Assembly (NCBI GenBank): GCA_903772945.1
Contig: CAICTM010001111.1
Span: forward strand, 1-36,920
Length of the DNA: 36,920 nucleotides
Direction of reading: 5' to 3'
Source: Seminavis robusta
Lineage: Eukaryota; Bacillariophyta; Bacillariophyceae; Naviculales; Naviculaceae
Positions 9,423 through 19,954 of the stretch are shown here, piece by piece (the stretch's first letter is position 1; each line of letters opens with the position of its first letter). The notes under the pieces were generated by a model. It was not told where the DNA came from and did no database searches. It saw nothing but the letters and a program-made list of their open reading frames with translations. The position numbers and the translations under genes were made by a program.

Positions 9423-11063
9423 ATGGACCAGGAGAAAGAGTCTGCACAGACGAAGCCATCATCATCTCCCACCGACGAGCAAGCCCTAGAAGAGCCGCGC
9501 AATGGCATGGAAGAGATGGCGGCTTCCACTGGAAAAGCGACGCTTCCCTCCAAAGATTCAGCTCACGATGAAGACGATACAGAGCAGAAACAAAAATGTG
9601 TTGATTCTAAGGACGCCACTGCCCTTACAGAGGATATTCTGAATCAGATTGAACCCCTTCCAACGCCCTCCCAGAACCGCAATTCTCAGCCAGGAGCTTA
9701 CAGCGTTGGCGAGCCAGCACGCCTACGAGGTGTTCAAGCTGTGCCAATTAGAAACAGTCAACAGACGGAAGAGGGCCCTGTTACCACCGACAATATCATC
9801 CTGGGAGCAACTGTAGTTGATGACGGAGAAGAGGCTGATATGATGGAAGTGGGGCACATGACAATCAATTGCCAAACAACCAGCCCCGAAGAAGTTGTAG
9901 TGGACGCCAAGATCCTGGGTGAATCCAACAACGAGCAACCGGTCAGGAGGATATGTATGATTCTGATCGTTTCCTTGATATTTGCATTGGCTACACTTTG
10001 TGCAATTCTACTGGGAGTGACCTCCTCCTCCTCGTCATCATCCAACCCCGATGACATCGATGATGGCAGCCTCAGCTCACCCGTCCTAGAAACCACCATG
10101 GATACACTCTACCCACCTTTTCAGAATGATCTACCCACCTCTACTCTCAAGGCTATTCAAGATGTCGACAGTCCCCTATACCAGGCAAATAAGTGGATGC
10201 TACAAGACCCAAACCTCAAGAACTACTCTCGGGAGCGCCAGAGACAGAGATTCTACATGGCTATGCTCTACTATGCCACCAATGGAGATTCTTGGCTCCA
10301 ACAGGATGGCTGGATGAGCTACAAAGTCTCAGAATGTCAATGGTTCACCTCCAGCAGTTACTCCACAGATTCTCCTTACTACTGGGATCATGTTTGCAAT
10401 GAAAATCAGACTGTTGTTTCGTTGAGTTTGGCCAAGAACAACGTTACAGGAAGCCTCCCCATCTTCCCCACGGTTTTCCTTCCATATCTCCAAGTGTTTG
10501 ATGTGGTAGATAATCATATTGCTGCTGCTGCGCCTCCGTTCATCTCCAGTCCCGACCTGCAAGTCCTTGCAATTTCACACAATGAGTTCTCTGGCAGTCT
10601 CAGAGCCAATGGAGGATTCGACTTTCCCAAACTTCAAGTTGTCCAGTCCAATGGCAACCAACTCCAGAGTGGAGTACCCAACCGCATGGCTTACATGTTG
10701 GAACATTTGCAGCATTCACTGGAAATTGTCAATTCAACGGACAATCTCTTTTCAGGTGCAATCCCTCCTTCCTTGGGGCTCTGTACCAAGCTCACCTACT
10801 TTTCTCGTGGCAATTTAATGAAGGGAACCATCCCAAGTGAGATTGGGCTCCTGGCAGAAAAACTGCAACATTTTGATGTGTCCAAGAATGTGGAAATCCA
10901 TGGCACACTCCCTGTAGAGTTGGGGGCGTTGACAGCTTTGACCCGGCTTGATATTGCAGGAACTTCCATTACTGGGGCCATCCCTGAGGCTTTGTGCAAC
11001 CAAGCCATGCTAGGAATCCTGCATATTGCTGCCAATTGCAGTTTAGTTGAGTGTTGCCAATGA
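9423..11063 (+). CDS. LRR membrane protein copy 2
   Basis: The gene encodes 546 residues with no intron seen. I chose the ATG at 9423 because MDQEKE aligns with the first residues of the next copy; an upstream in-frame ATG at 9282 would add 47 residues without family support. Order of parts: a charged, Pro/Ser-rich N-terminal region presumed cytosolic; the motif QPGAYSVGEPARLRG (residues about 89-103); one membrane helix at about 177-199 (CMILIVSLIFALATLCAILL); a Ser run and acidic linker; a conserved RERQRQRFY...YYATNGDSW block typical of an LRR N-terminal cap; about six LRRs (about 333-518) of the plant-like LxxLxxLxLxxNxLxGxIP form; and a short Cys-rich end (ANCSLVECC). There is no kinase. 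A role in surface recognition or adhesion is inference. It is a tandem duplicate of the genes at 6088 and 12284. Confidence 0.9.
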   Translation: MDQEKESAQTKPSSSPTDEQALEEPRNGMEEMAASTGKATLPSKDSAHDEDDTEQKQKCVDSKDATALTEDILNQIEPLPTPSQNRNSQPGAYSVGEPARLRGVQAVPIRNSQQTEEGPVTTDNIILGATVVDDGEEADMMEVGHMTINCQTTSPEEVVVDAKILGESNNEQPVRRICMILIVSLIFALATLCAILLGVTSSSSSSSNPDDIDDGSLSSPVLETTMDTLYPPFQNDLPTSTLKAIQDVDSPLYQANKWMLQDPNLKNYSRERQRQRFYMAMLYYATNGDSWLQQDGWMSYKVSECQWFTSSSYSTDSPYYWDHVCNENQTVVSLSLAKNNVTGSLPIFPTVFLPYLQVFDVVDNHIAAAAPPFISSPDLQVLAISHNEFSGSLRANGGFDFPKLQVVQSNGNQLQSGVPNRMAYMLEHLQHSLEIVNSTDNLFSGAIPPSLGLCTKLTYFSRGNLMKGTIPSEIGLLAEKLQHFDVSKNVEIHGTLPVELGALTALTRLDIAGTSITGAIPEALCNQAMLGILHIAANCSLVECCQ

Positions 11064-12283
11064 AAGATGTCACCATATTCCTCCAACTGTTCAGTGTGTC
11101 AACCGCAGATGGCTACCATACTACAGGAATCGAATTGAATCTAGCAAGCTCGCTCGGGAAGTCTAGCTAGCTAGCTAGAATCGAATCGGATGTAGTACCA
11201 CCGAAGCCGCCATTCAGGGGCAAACCACCAAGTGACATTTCAGCATGTTCGTTCGATACTTCGGAGCGGCTGTCTGGAAGAGTGAAGGGATGCAGAAGGG
11301 ATACTGTAGCTTCCGCCGACAGCCAAATTATAGTAGCGTACCACGCTACTAGTATCGTCAACAGAGCTAGCAGGGCACAGTGCACCAGGACCGGTAATAC
11401 ATTTACCTAACGCTATTTAGAGTCACTCTTTGCTCAATCATGGACCACTGAGACAGAATTCTCGAGTTCTGTAAGAGCTCTGATCAGCACGTCATGAGAT
11501 TCAATTGAATGTTTCTGAATACCTGCCTTAGATATAAGATACTATTAGCTTGGTATCTTAGTTTTGCCATCAGATTCCATCCTCAAGACAGTACTGGTAC
11601 CGTATCTTACTGAGCCACTGGATCCAAGTATTTGAACGTTATCTTATAAATTTGATTCATAAGTTGACTCATATAGTACAAGTTGCCAGTAAAGCTTTTC
11701 CTGCATGCCCCTCTTGTCCAAAGCTCTGGTGAACTGTGGTGGTAGAGAAATGTTCTATTGCATTTTGATTCCAGTTTTGATTATCCTATTATTTTAAAAA
11801 TTATCTTTTATCTTATTGGCACCCATGTGAAAATCTGAGTGTCAATTGACCTTTCAGCTCCAACCTCAGGACGAGCCGAGATACTGTGTCGGAAGGTACC
11901 GGTATCTTCTGACTGAGGTGGACGATGGATTCATCCATGTTTTTACTCAATTGTTCGAGCCAACCACTGTACAGTTCTCAGGGTTCAGAGTATTCATCAG
12001 GTTCAGGACAAAGGAAGGTCTTGAGAAGTCTTGTTCGCTAGTTTTCACTGGAGTTGTTCACTGCAGACTCTAGCTGGAGTGCTGTATGTACAACAGAAAG
12101 AAGCAAGGTGACGTTTGAACTGCTGCAGGCTACTGAACTGAGCGACTGGGCTCAATCTTTGTTCACCACCAAAATCACGGCAGCTTCCCTTCTGAATCGA
12201 ATCGAATCAGAAACCAGCCATGGTCATACCACTCTCTCTTTGCACATCTGCACCAAGCCTGAGTTCTGAACCTGTGCATCAGC
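11064..12283. other. Intergenic spacer between LRR copies 2 and 3
   Basis: No gene is supported; open frames are short and without domains. A (CTAG)4 run lies at 11163-11178 and a GAATC-repeat (GAATCGAATCGAATC) at about 12194-12208. The stretch 11760-11830 is AT-rich. I see no clear duplication of the upstream region of copy 2, so the gene duplication apparently did not preserve a recognisable promoter. Confidence 0.4.
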
Positions 12284-13960
12284 ATGGACCAAGAGAAAGA
12301 GACTCCACAGAAGAGGCCATCAGTACCTCCAGCCGATGCGCAAGCCCTAGCAGAGCGGCTCGATGGCTTGGAAGCGACGGCGGCTTCTGTAGGAGTACCA
12401 AGCCTTCCGCCACCACTGGCGGATGTCCCTTCCAAGGATTCTGCTCGAGACGAAGACGATGGTACTGAGAAGAAGCAAAAACGTGCTGATGATAAGGATG
12501 CAAGGGGCCTTCTTAACGAGGATGTTCTGAATCAGATTGAACCCCTTCCTGTGCCTTCGCAGAGCGGCAACTCACAGCCAGGAGCCTATAGCGTTGGCGA
12601 GCCAGCTCGCCTACGAGGCATTCAAGCAGTGTCATTCAGAAGCAGTGCACAGATGGAAGAGGGATCTACCCCCCTTACCACCGCCAATGTCATCATGGGA
12701 GCGACCTTAGTCGATTACAACGGAGAAGAGGCCCATATGATGGAAGTGGGGCACATGACAGTTGATTGCCAAACAACCAGCGGCGAAGAAGTCGTTGTGG
12801 ACGCCAAGATCCTGAGTGAATCCAACCACGAGCAGCCAATCCCAATGTTATGTAAGATTCTGATCATTGCCTTCATCTTTGTTTCGGCTGTACTTTGTGC
12901 ACTTGTACTGGGAGTGTCCTCCTCATCTTCATCCAACCCCGATGGCATCGATGATGGCAACCCAAGCCCGCCCATCCTAGAAATCACTGTAGGAACACTC
13001 TACCCACCTTTTCAAGATCATCTGCCTGCTGCTACTATAAAGGCTATTCAAGATGTTGACAGCCCCCTATACGAGGCAAATAGATGGATGCTACAGGATC
13101 CCAACCTCAAGAACTACCCTCGGGAGCGCCAGAGACAGAGATTCTACATGGCTATGCTCTACTATGCCACCAATGGAGATTCTTGGCTCCAACAGGATGG
13201 CTGGATGAGTTACAATATCTCAGAATGTCAATGGTTCACCTCCAGCAGCTACTCCACAGATTATCCTTACTACTGGGGTCATGTTTGCAATGAAAACCAG
13301 ACTGTTGTTTCATTGAGTCTGGCCAAGAACAATCTTACAGGAAGCCTTCCAATTTTCCCCACTGAGTTATTACCAAAGCTCCAAGTCTTTGATATAGCAG
13401 AAAACCACATTGCTTCCTCCTTGCCTCCATTCAACTCCAGTCCACACCTACAAGTCCTGGCGTTTTCACGCAATGAGTTCTCATCCCGTCTCAGAGCCAA
13501 TGGAGGATTCAACTTTCCTAAACTTCAAGTTCTTCGGAGTGATGGCAACCGACTCCAGAGTGGAGTACCCAACCGTATGGCTTACATGTTGGAACATTTT
13601 CAGCATTCCCTGGAAATTGCCAATTCAACGGATAATCTCTTTTCCGGTGCAATCCCACCTTCCTTGGGACTTTGTACCAAGCTCATCTACTTTTCTCGTG
13701 GCAATTTCTTGAAGGGAACCATCCCAAGTGAGATTGGGCTCATGGCAGAAAAACTGCAACATTTTGATGTGTCCAAGAATGTGGACATTCATGGCACACT
13801 CCCTGTGGAGTTGGGGGCATTGACAGCGTTGACCCGGCTGGATATTGCAGGAACTACCATCACTGGCCCCATACCAGAGGCACTGTGTGACCAAGCCAGA
13901 CTAGGAATCCTGGACATTGCTGCGAATTGCAGTTTGGTTGATTGTTGCCACCATAAATGA
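12284..13960 (+). CDS. LRR membrane protein copy 3
   Basis: An intronless frame of 558 residues beginning MDQEKETPQK. The architecture is the same as copy 2: a charged N-terminal region with LNQIEPLPVPSQ and QPGAYSVGEPARLRG (about 98-112), one membrane helix at about 188-211 (KILIIAFIFVSAVLCALVLG), a Ser-rich linker, the RERQRQRFYMAMLYYATNGD cap block, LRRs over about 345-535, and a short C-terminal cap with ANCSLVDCC. DNA identity to copy 2 is patchy: 89 nt around 10229-10317 and 13119-13207 are identical while neighbouring parts differ, which suggests gene conversion. The absence of a signal peptide and the single internal helix imply N-in topology with the LRRs outside; that is inference. 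The stop lies at 13958-13960. Confidence 0.92.
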   Translation: MDQEKETPQKRPSVPPADAQALAERLDGLEATAASVGVPSLPPPLADVPSKDSARDEDDGTEKKQKRADDKDARGLLNEDVLNQIEPLPVPSQSGNSQPGAYSVGEPARLRGIQAVSFRSSAQMEEGSTPLTTANVIMGATLVDYNGEEAHMMEVGHMTVDCQTTSGEEVVVDAKILSESNHEQPIPMLCKILIIAFIFVSAVLCALVLGVSSSSSSNPDGIDDGNPSPPILEITVGTLYPPFQDHLPAATIKAIQDVDSPLYEANRWMLQDPNLKNYPRERQRQRFYMAMLYYATNGDSWLQQDGWMSYNISECQWFTSSSYSTDYPYYWGHVCNENQTVVSLSLAKNNLTGSLPIFPTELLPKLQVFDIAENHIASSLPPFNSSPHLQVLAFSRNEFSSRLRANGGFNFPKLQVLRSDGNRLQSGVPNRMAYMLEHFQHSLEIANSTDNLFSGAIPPSLGLCTKLIYFSRGNFLKGTIPSEIGLMAEKLQHFDVSKNVDIHGTLPVELGALTALTRLDIAGTTITGPIPEALCDQARLGILDIAANCSLVDCCHHK

Positions 13961-16159
13961 AGCCTAATTTTTAGAACACCCTGTCTCCTTTTCCTCTCTA
14001 GCGTCAATGCAGCAGTCAGACCCCAAGCTAATTGTGGTTTCGTCACGCCTCTCTGGAATTTCCTCGCTGCAACCGTGCAAGTCCAGTTCCTATCCTATCA
14101 TGTCATGCCCTGCATCTCTTTCATACTCTGGGGATGAAAAAGTCAAACAACCGAAAAGTTACCACAGAGTAAAGCCTGTGTTTTATCGATTCGGCAGTTT
14201 GTGGGTAAACTTACTTTGTTCAGTCACTTTTTGCTAAAATCGTATATGTATGACTCTTTGAAGTCCTGCCACGCAGCAACGAATCCTTGCCAAGTGACTG
14301 TGCATGCGTGTTGTGGTGTCTGCTAGAAGTTACAGGGAAAACTCGTACCTTTCAAGACGCCGCCGGTGTGCCGGTAGTATCCAATACACCGCTGATTTCC
14401 ACCGAAGGACAAGTCCACTCCAGCGTCATATCCAGTTTAGAAAGGTCAACCCGAGCTGGCCGGAAAACTGCCGCTGGCTGAAGTCGCCTGCCACAATTCA
14501 TTGGACTGGGGGTTCAACTACTGCGATTTCACCTATAGAGAGCACGAGCGTAGTCGGCGCCTCCATGCAATCCAAACCGGATCACGGTTGAAATTCCAAG
14601 CCAAGACGCCGAAAGACACGCCGCAGCAAGTCATCCGCCAGTAGTTTGAATGGGTCGAGTAAGCTGTCAGTTGCTATGGCGGCATGGTAGGTACGAAAGA
14701 AGTTGCTACGGGTTAGAGTGGACGATGGATGGGAACGGACTCCAGAGGTTGATTGCAAGACGTTGCAAGGGCCCGAGCCGGACCACCAAGAGAGCAGCCC
14801 AACCGAAGGAGGGTGGCCAGGAATGAGGTCAGGCAGTGAAATGACCAGGATGGAGAAAAGGACAAAGAGTATAGCGGTATACATCAAGAGCGCCACGATC
14901 ATCCCAATGCCGGGAGCTCAGCATGGTGGAGTGCGGGATCGAAGTTGTCTGCGTTTGCCTCTTCTTTGGCCTGGCCCGCGTTGGCTTCCGTAGATAACTT
15001 CTCAAACCCCGTTGGGCGCTTTGGATCATCCAAGTCTGGTTTGATCAATGGATTAGACCAACACCAGAACGTGGGGGCTGCAGGTGAACGGCCAAGTGAA
15101 TGCCAACTAATAGCTCACTCCTAAGTCAGAGTGCCAGTGTCGGCTCGAGTCAGTACTGTACGACTATAGAGAATGATACGGTGGCTGATCTTGATTTCTT
15201 CAGAGATCGCTCCTCACCAATGAAGAACTGGCTGAAGGTTCTTCTTGGAGCCAAATTGAGATCACGGCACCTTACACAAGCAAACACGTGTGGTTTCATA
15301 CAGAAAAGGAATGCATGTAAAAGAGAGTTTTAGAGTGGAGTCAGTCAGTTCCGGTGGGAGCCACAAGCGCTTTGCCTTGCCGTGCCTTGCTTGCAGAACA
15401 ACTGCAAAGAGAAGCCAACCGCCCGCAACATAATGATCGACAATCGATCGAGCGCCATGATGCGAACAGATCGTCATAGACCGCACCAAGTAAGTTAGCT
15501 TCAAAAGTGACCACGGCCAATAACACGCTGATGGAGAAGTCTGTTGCTCGTGGCTGCATTCTCGCAACTATTGAAAATGAGAAGCAAAGATCGTGTAGCT
15601 CCATGTACTGGCAGTGCACAACCGTGTAGCCTCTCACACCATCCCCAATAGCTCCCCAATCCAACCTCGTCCTGGTCCTGGACAGACACCCCCGTGCAAA
15701 GGTAGTACCTGGCAGTGGCTGTCAGCTGTCAGCTGTCAGGCTGTCAGGTACTCGAATACTCCAGCAGAAAAGAGGCCAGAGGCAGCCTGGAAGACAGGTT
15801 TAGAAGGTAGTTGTGGTAATATACCGGTAGGGTTAAAGCTACGTTTGACTCTCCATTTTTGTGTAAAAACGTTTTAACATTTACCGCAACGACCTGAACC
15901 CCCAAGTTGTCCAGAATGGGAAATTTGCTTGGGATCTCTGAAGAATACGGGGCTCATTCGCCAAGATCTCAATTCGAACTCCGAGTGTCCAAACTCCAAG
16001 CAACTTCAATGAGTAGCTACGGTATCAAAATTGAGTGACCTTTCAAACTGACATTCTTTGCCCGGGGCTTCTACACGACACGAGCTCTACAGTATTCTTC
16101 TACTACAGTCGTAGTATTCTTCTCCGAATCCGGTGAAGAACAGTGGTTGTACAGTTGTA
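13961..16159. other. Mostly non-coding spacer before the large transposon
   Basis: Apart from the relic listed at 14582-15090, nothing is supported as a gene. A heptameric tandem of GCTGTCA units lies at 15717-15748. The last bases, 16158-16159, are the TA that flanks the transposon. Confidence 0.4.
14582..15090 (-). pseudogene. Relic of a one-pass membrane protein, unknown family
   Basis: On the minus strand a frame is open from about 15090 through SNPLIKPDLDDPKRPTGFEK, TEANAGQAKEEANADNFDP and HHAELPALG to a stop near 14911. The next frame starts at 14902 with a hydrophobic helix (MIVALLMYTAILFVLFSILV) and runs through SLLDPFKLLADDLLRRVFRR to a stop at 14582. Joined by a one-step frame change, the two read as an acidic domain followed by a membrane helix and a basic tail. 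Either a small frameshift or an unrecognised intron separates them. A short homologous stretch (TTATCTACGGAAGCCA) recurs at 36840-36855, so the sequence is dispersed. Family and function are unknown. Confidence 0.4.
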
Positions 16160-16422
16160 CACGTTTAACACCTTTTAACTTTTCACGCAATGTTAAGCAC
16201 TTTTTAACTACGACATTTGGCGAGTTAAATCTGGCTGGCGTTAAAGACTTTTCATCGTTGTTCTTTTTTAACGGAAACAATCTATGATTTAACAAGTAAT
16301 CTATTCGATTTAACATCGCTGACATAGTAATTCATGTGTTAAAAGCCATTTGAGATTTGACGATTTAACTACGAGACATTTTGTGTTTAACAACCGCGAA
16401 TACCGAGATTTAACACTGCCTC
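16160..16422. repeat. Left subterminal TTTAAC motif cluster
   Basis: About a dozen TTTAAC, TTTTAAC or reverse GTTAAA words occur in roughly 260 bp. The extended form GATTTAAC appears repeatedly (near 16287, 16307, 16360 and 16408). Such arrays serve as transposase binding sites in other large DNA transposons; here that is inference. Confidence 0.75.
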
Positions 16423-16705
16423 CACTCAAATTTTCGTCGATTTTGAAAACAGCAACCAACAGATTCGGAGCCTCTCCACAATGACAAGAGTGTCGGCCTT
16501 TGTGCTGCTTTGGAGTGAATCCCTACACAAGCAACCATGTGAAAGGCCAATGAAACTCTGGTAGACAGAGATATGAAGAAAATTTGGCTTCATGTGTTGT
16601 CAGTTTCGATGATTTTTCCTTTGTATGAGTGGCCGAAGTGCCGCAATGGGTGCCTTGGCTCATCTTCATCGGCTCATCGTCATCAGACCTTTTGTTATTG
16701 TCACC

Positions 16706-19700
16706 ATGAGCAAATTCGTCGATCAGGCTGTTGAAGTCTACCGAAATGTCCCTGATTGGGGCGAGATGTACTTCTCAAAGAAGGATTGTCTGGTGGCTGT
16801 TGGAATGGCGGAAGAAGCTGCTGAATCTGAGTCAAATCAGCGACAAATGCGTCGACAACTGAAAGGACTTGAGCAGGCACACGGACCTCCTTATCATCCA
16901 AACAATGAAGAAGAGAATACAATGCGTGCTGTGTACCTTGCTAGCCTGATTACTGTCAATCCGACAACTGGGAAGAAGGCTTCTCTTACTTTTGTCATGC
17001 AGGTTGCTGGATTTCCGGCTGCTTCATCTGGGCCCGGAAAGGACCACATGCGTGTCTCTCGTCGATGGGGGACGGCTAAGAAGAAGAAGCAAGTACTGGA
17101 TTCTCTGCCTACCCAAGCATCTGCCAGCACTAATAAGCGTCCACCAGTGCCCCCTCAAGCAACAGCAAAGGCTCGTGCCCCTCAAGCAAAAGCAAAGGCT
17201 CCTTCCAACGTGGCTGTGAAGCCTCCAAGAGTTGTTCATCTGTCAGATGATGATTCCTCCGATGCACCCAGCATATTGTCTCCCTTGTCTTCTGCTTCTA
17301 CTTCAGGCTCAGTAAATAGAAAGGAATCCGCTGTCACTACTGAGAAGGAATTTGAAATCTACAACACTCCACCAATCTTCGATTATTCTGAGACAATGCC
17401 ACCACCATTCACGGATCCTCTTTCGGATGTTTCATCTTTGGCATCTTCTTCCAATATCTCCTTCAAGAATGCCAAACAGCGGCCAAAGAACATTAACAGT
17501 GCCATCTCTCACTTAACAACATCGCAGACCCACAGGAGAACAACTCAAGCTGCGCAAGTGGAGAGGCAGACGGAGAGGGAGCTGGAAAACATTCGAAAGT
17601 CGATGTACAAGGCTGGAACGGTCATCTACAAGTCTGTAACAACCAAGGAGAATCCGCTTCAGATGTTCAGATCATCTGAAGCCGTTGCACATGCCCTCAA
17701 CAATCTTATTGGTCTTGACTGCCTTTCTGGAAGAGAATTGGCTGAAGCTGTTAGACACGGACGAGTGAATCAATCCCCTCCTCGCCTCGGACGCAAAGGA
17801 GAAATTCCTCAAGCTGTGTTCAAGGCATTCTGTGATGCAGTCTTTACTCTCTGTGCCATCGAACAAGCAAACTGTCAAGACAGGATGAACCGGGAGCAAC
17901 TGAAGAGTTCTGTTGGTGAAGTACTCAACGAGATGAGGCAACGGAATGAACTTGATCCCATGAATGATGCGAAGTTCTATGGCAGAATCGAAAAGGAAAT
18001 AAGCCATCTACAAGACTTGGAGAAGGCGGATACACGCGAATCACTCCGTGTGCTGTGGTTGACATACCAGGCCCAATTGAAGCATTATATGAATTGGGAG
18101 GAGACTGCTGTTTTGCTTGGCTTTGCGAGAGAGCTTCTGCCAACAGAAGATCCCGACGATTGTGGCTATATCATTTGGGATGATAAGCTACTCCATCGTG
18201 TATTGCAGTTCGATGAAATGAACATCGCTCTTGATGGTAGCGATGCATCGATTGGTGGAAGAGAGTCTCGCATTCCAACATCAAAAGGTTTGAATAATGC
18301 TGGAAAAGCAGCTGAAAAGAGTGGCGCTTCTATGACACTCATGTTTGGAATGAACTTCGCCAATGAAGCGCTTCCTCCTTTATTCATCTTTCCAACAAAG
18401 GCAAAGGACCCAAGCAACTATAAGCATCGAGTCGACTTTGCAGCCTCACTTCCACAAGTGAAGGCACAATATGGGTATAAGCAACCACGTCAACACAACG
18501 TCCCGTTTGCCATGAACGCCAAAGGAGGAATGACGAAAGACATGCTCCATTCTTTCTTTCAAAGATGCGTCCTCCCATTGTATCCCGATGCATCGGACCG
18601 ACCGCATCATCGTCTCTTGATCAAGATTGACTCAGGGCCAGGACGAAACAACCCAGGTTGCCTCCGAATGCTACGAGCAAGAGGCGCTCATCTGCACCCA
18701 GGCCTTCCAAATGGCACTGAGGTTGGACAGGAGTGTGATCAGCTCTTTTCTTTGTTGAAAAAGCTTATTTACATGAACAGAGACAAGCTGTGGGCTGCAC
18801 GATATCGGTTGGAGAACGAGAAAGCAGCTCTTTCGATGGCAGATGTCGGAATGCTTGTGTTTGGTGGTAGTGCCACAATGGTGGACGGCACCACTGTGGA
18901 GCTTGTCAATGCTTTTGAGCAATCGACCGATGCCAGCCATATTGCTGCGGCAGCAAGGAAGTGTGGGTATTGTCCAAGCACAAGAGTTGGACTCAAGTCG
19001 CAAAAGATTCGACATGAAATTGTTGAAACTGAAGACGGAGACATCAACGATGCTGCCGATCCGTATGGCTGCCTTCTCAGTGAATTGGAGAGGCAAAATG
19101 ATGCTGCTGTTCAGTTGCTTGAGGACAATGATTACGACTTGGCTGACAAGCTTCGGCGCCGTCCAAAGAGGGTGACAGCAGCCCAAACAAGAGGACGACA
19201 ATCAGCTGTCACGGTCCCCAACACAAGAGAGAGGCAGGATGCGATCATGGCCTGTTTGACTGCTGGTGGTTGGTTCCAAGCTACCAATGGAGGAGCTCCC
19301 ATGACATGTGATGATGCCTTGATTGCTTTTGCTCGGAAGGACATGCTACAGAGAGCCGAGGAGCTGCAAAAAAAGAAGAAATCTTCTACAAAGAAAGATA
19401 GCAGAGCCTCCGAGGTTAAGAAGATTCTTGACTCGAAGAGAAGCTGCACAGAGTGGCTCAAGCCGGAGCTACAGACAATGATTAAGTGGAAGCAAGGGCC
19501 CTCACCAACTGCGCCATATGACGACAACATTCAAAAAAGTCGGAAGAATGATTTAGTGCAGCTATGGCAGACGAAGTACGCATTGATCGAAGAGCCCTGT
19601 GATGATGGTTGGACAAGTGATGACAGTGAAGAGTTGCAGCGTCTTCGAGATGGGACCATCTTCGATTTCGAGGACGAGGTTGGCCTCACAGCTTGCTTTG

Positions 19701-19828
19701 ATAATGAAGACCAATACTTGACAACGAGTCTGCTTAACGTTGACAAGGATCGGCGACGTAAAGTGTTGTTGAAAGTGTTGCAATCTATCGATTCGGCCGA
19801 GGCGGATGGAATATTAGAAGATGTTTGA
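16706..19828 (+). CDS. DDE transposase, pogo/Tc1-mariner-like
   Basis: The ATG at 16706 (CACCATGAGC, MSKFVDQAVEVY) gives 1040 residues; an in-frame ATG at 16625 would add 27 mainly hydrophobic residues. Numbering here is from 16625. Residues 30-150 are a basic, possibly DNA-binding region, followed by a Lys/Ala/Pro- and Ser-rich linker (170-300). Residues 385-435 (RLGRKGEIPQAVFKAF...MNREQLKSSVGEVL) resemble the CENP-B-type helix-turn-helix that precedes pogo catalytic domains. The catalytic candidates are D530 in LQFDEMNIALDGSD, D669 in LLIKIDSGPGRNN and D705 in NGTEVGQECDQLFSLLKK, matching DE / D..GRN / PN.T...Q..D..LK, with 35 residues between the last two Asp. The C-terminal 300 residues are charged and of unknown function. 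It is much longer than usual pogo transposases (about 500 residues). Confidence 0.82.
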   Translation: MSKFVDQAVEVYRNVPDWGEMYFSKKDCLVAVGMAEEAAESESNQRQMRRQLKGLEQAHGPPYHPNNEEENTMRAVYLASLITVNPTTGKKASLTFVMQVAGFPAASSGPGKDHMRVSRRWGTAKKKKQVLDSLPTQASASTNKRPPVPPQATAKARAPQAKAKAPSNVAVKPPRVVHLSDDDSSDAPSILSPLSSASTSGSVNRKESAVTTEKEFEIYNTPPIFDYSETMPPPFTDPLSDVSSLASSSNISFKNAKQRPKNINSAISHLTTSQTHRRTTQAAQVERQTERELENIRKSMYKAGTVIYKSVTTKENPLQMFRSSEAVAHALNNLIGLDCLSGRELAEAVRHGRVNQSPPRLGRKGEIPQAVFKAFCDAVFTLCAIEQANCQDRMNREQLKSSVGEVLNEMRQRNELDPMNDAKFYGRIEKEISHLQDLEKADTRESLRVLWLTYQAQLKHYMNWEETAVLLGFARELLPTEDPDDCGYIIWDDKLLHRVLQFDEMNIALDGSDASIGGRESRIPTSKGLNNAGKAAEKSGASMTLMFGMNFANEALPPLFIFPTKAKDPSNYKHRVDFAASLPQVKAQYGYKQPRQHNVPFAMNAKGGMTKDMLHSFFQRCVLPLYPDASDRPHHRLLIKIDSGPGRNNPGCLRMLRARGAHLHPGLPNGTEVGQECDQLFSLLKKLIYMNRDKLWAARYRLENEKAALSMADVGMLVFGGSATMVDGTTVELVNAFEQSTDASHIAAAARKCGYCPSTRVGLKSQKIRHEIVETEDGDINDAADPYGCLLSELERQNDAAVQLLEDNDYDLADKLRRRPKRVTAAQTRGRQSAVTVPNTRERQDAIMACLTAGGWFQATNGGAPMTCDDALIAFARKDMLQRAEELQKKKKSSTKKDSRASEVKKILDSKRSCTEWLKPELQTMIKWKQGPSPTAPYDDNIQKSRKNDLVQLWQTKYALIEEPCDDGWTSDDSEELQRLRDGTIFDFEDEVGLTACFDNEDQYLTTSLLNVDKDRRRKVLLKVLQSIDSAEADGILEDV

Positions 19829-19954
19829 GATACCAATGTGTTCATCTGCAGCATTATTATAAAGTTAATAGCTAGCTATTTATTTGTCATAGGTTGGTTG
19901 TTACGATGGAGGCAAATATCGATGTCGGTGGCAGGTCTCAAAGGTCGGACGCAA

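Noticed and set aside
16071..16325. Minus-strand 84-codon open frame
   Set aside because: It crosses the left transposon border and the TTTAAC motif cluster, so it is a by-product of the repeats.
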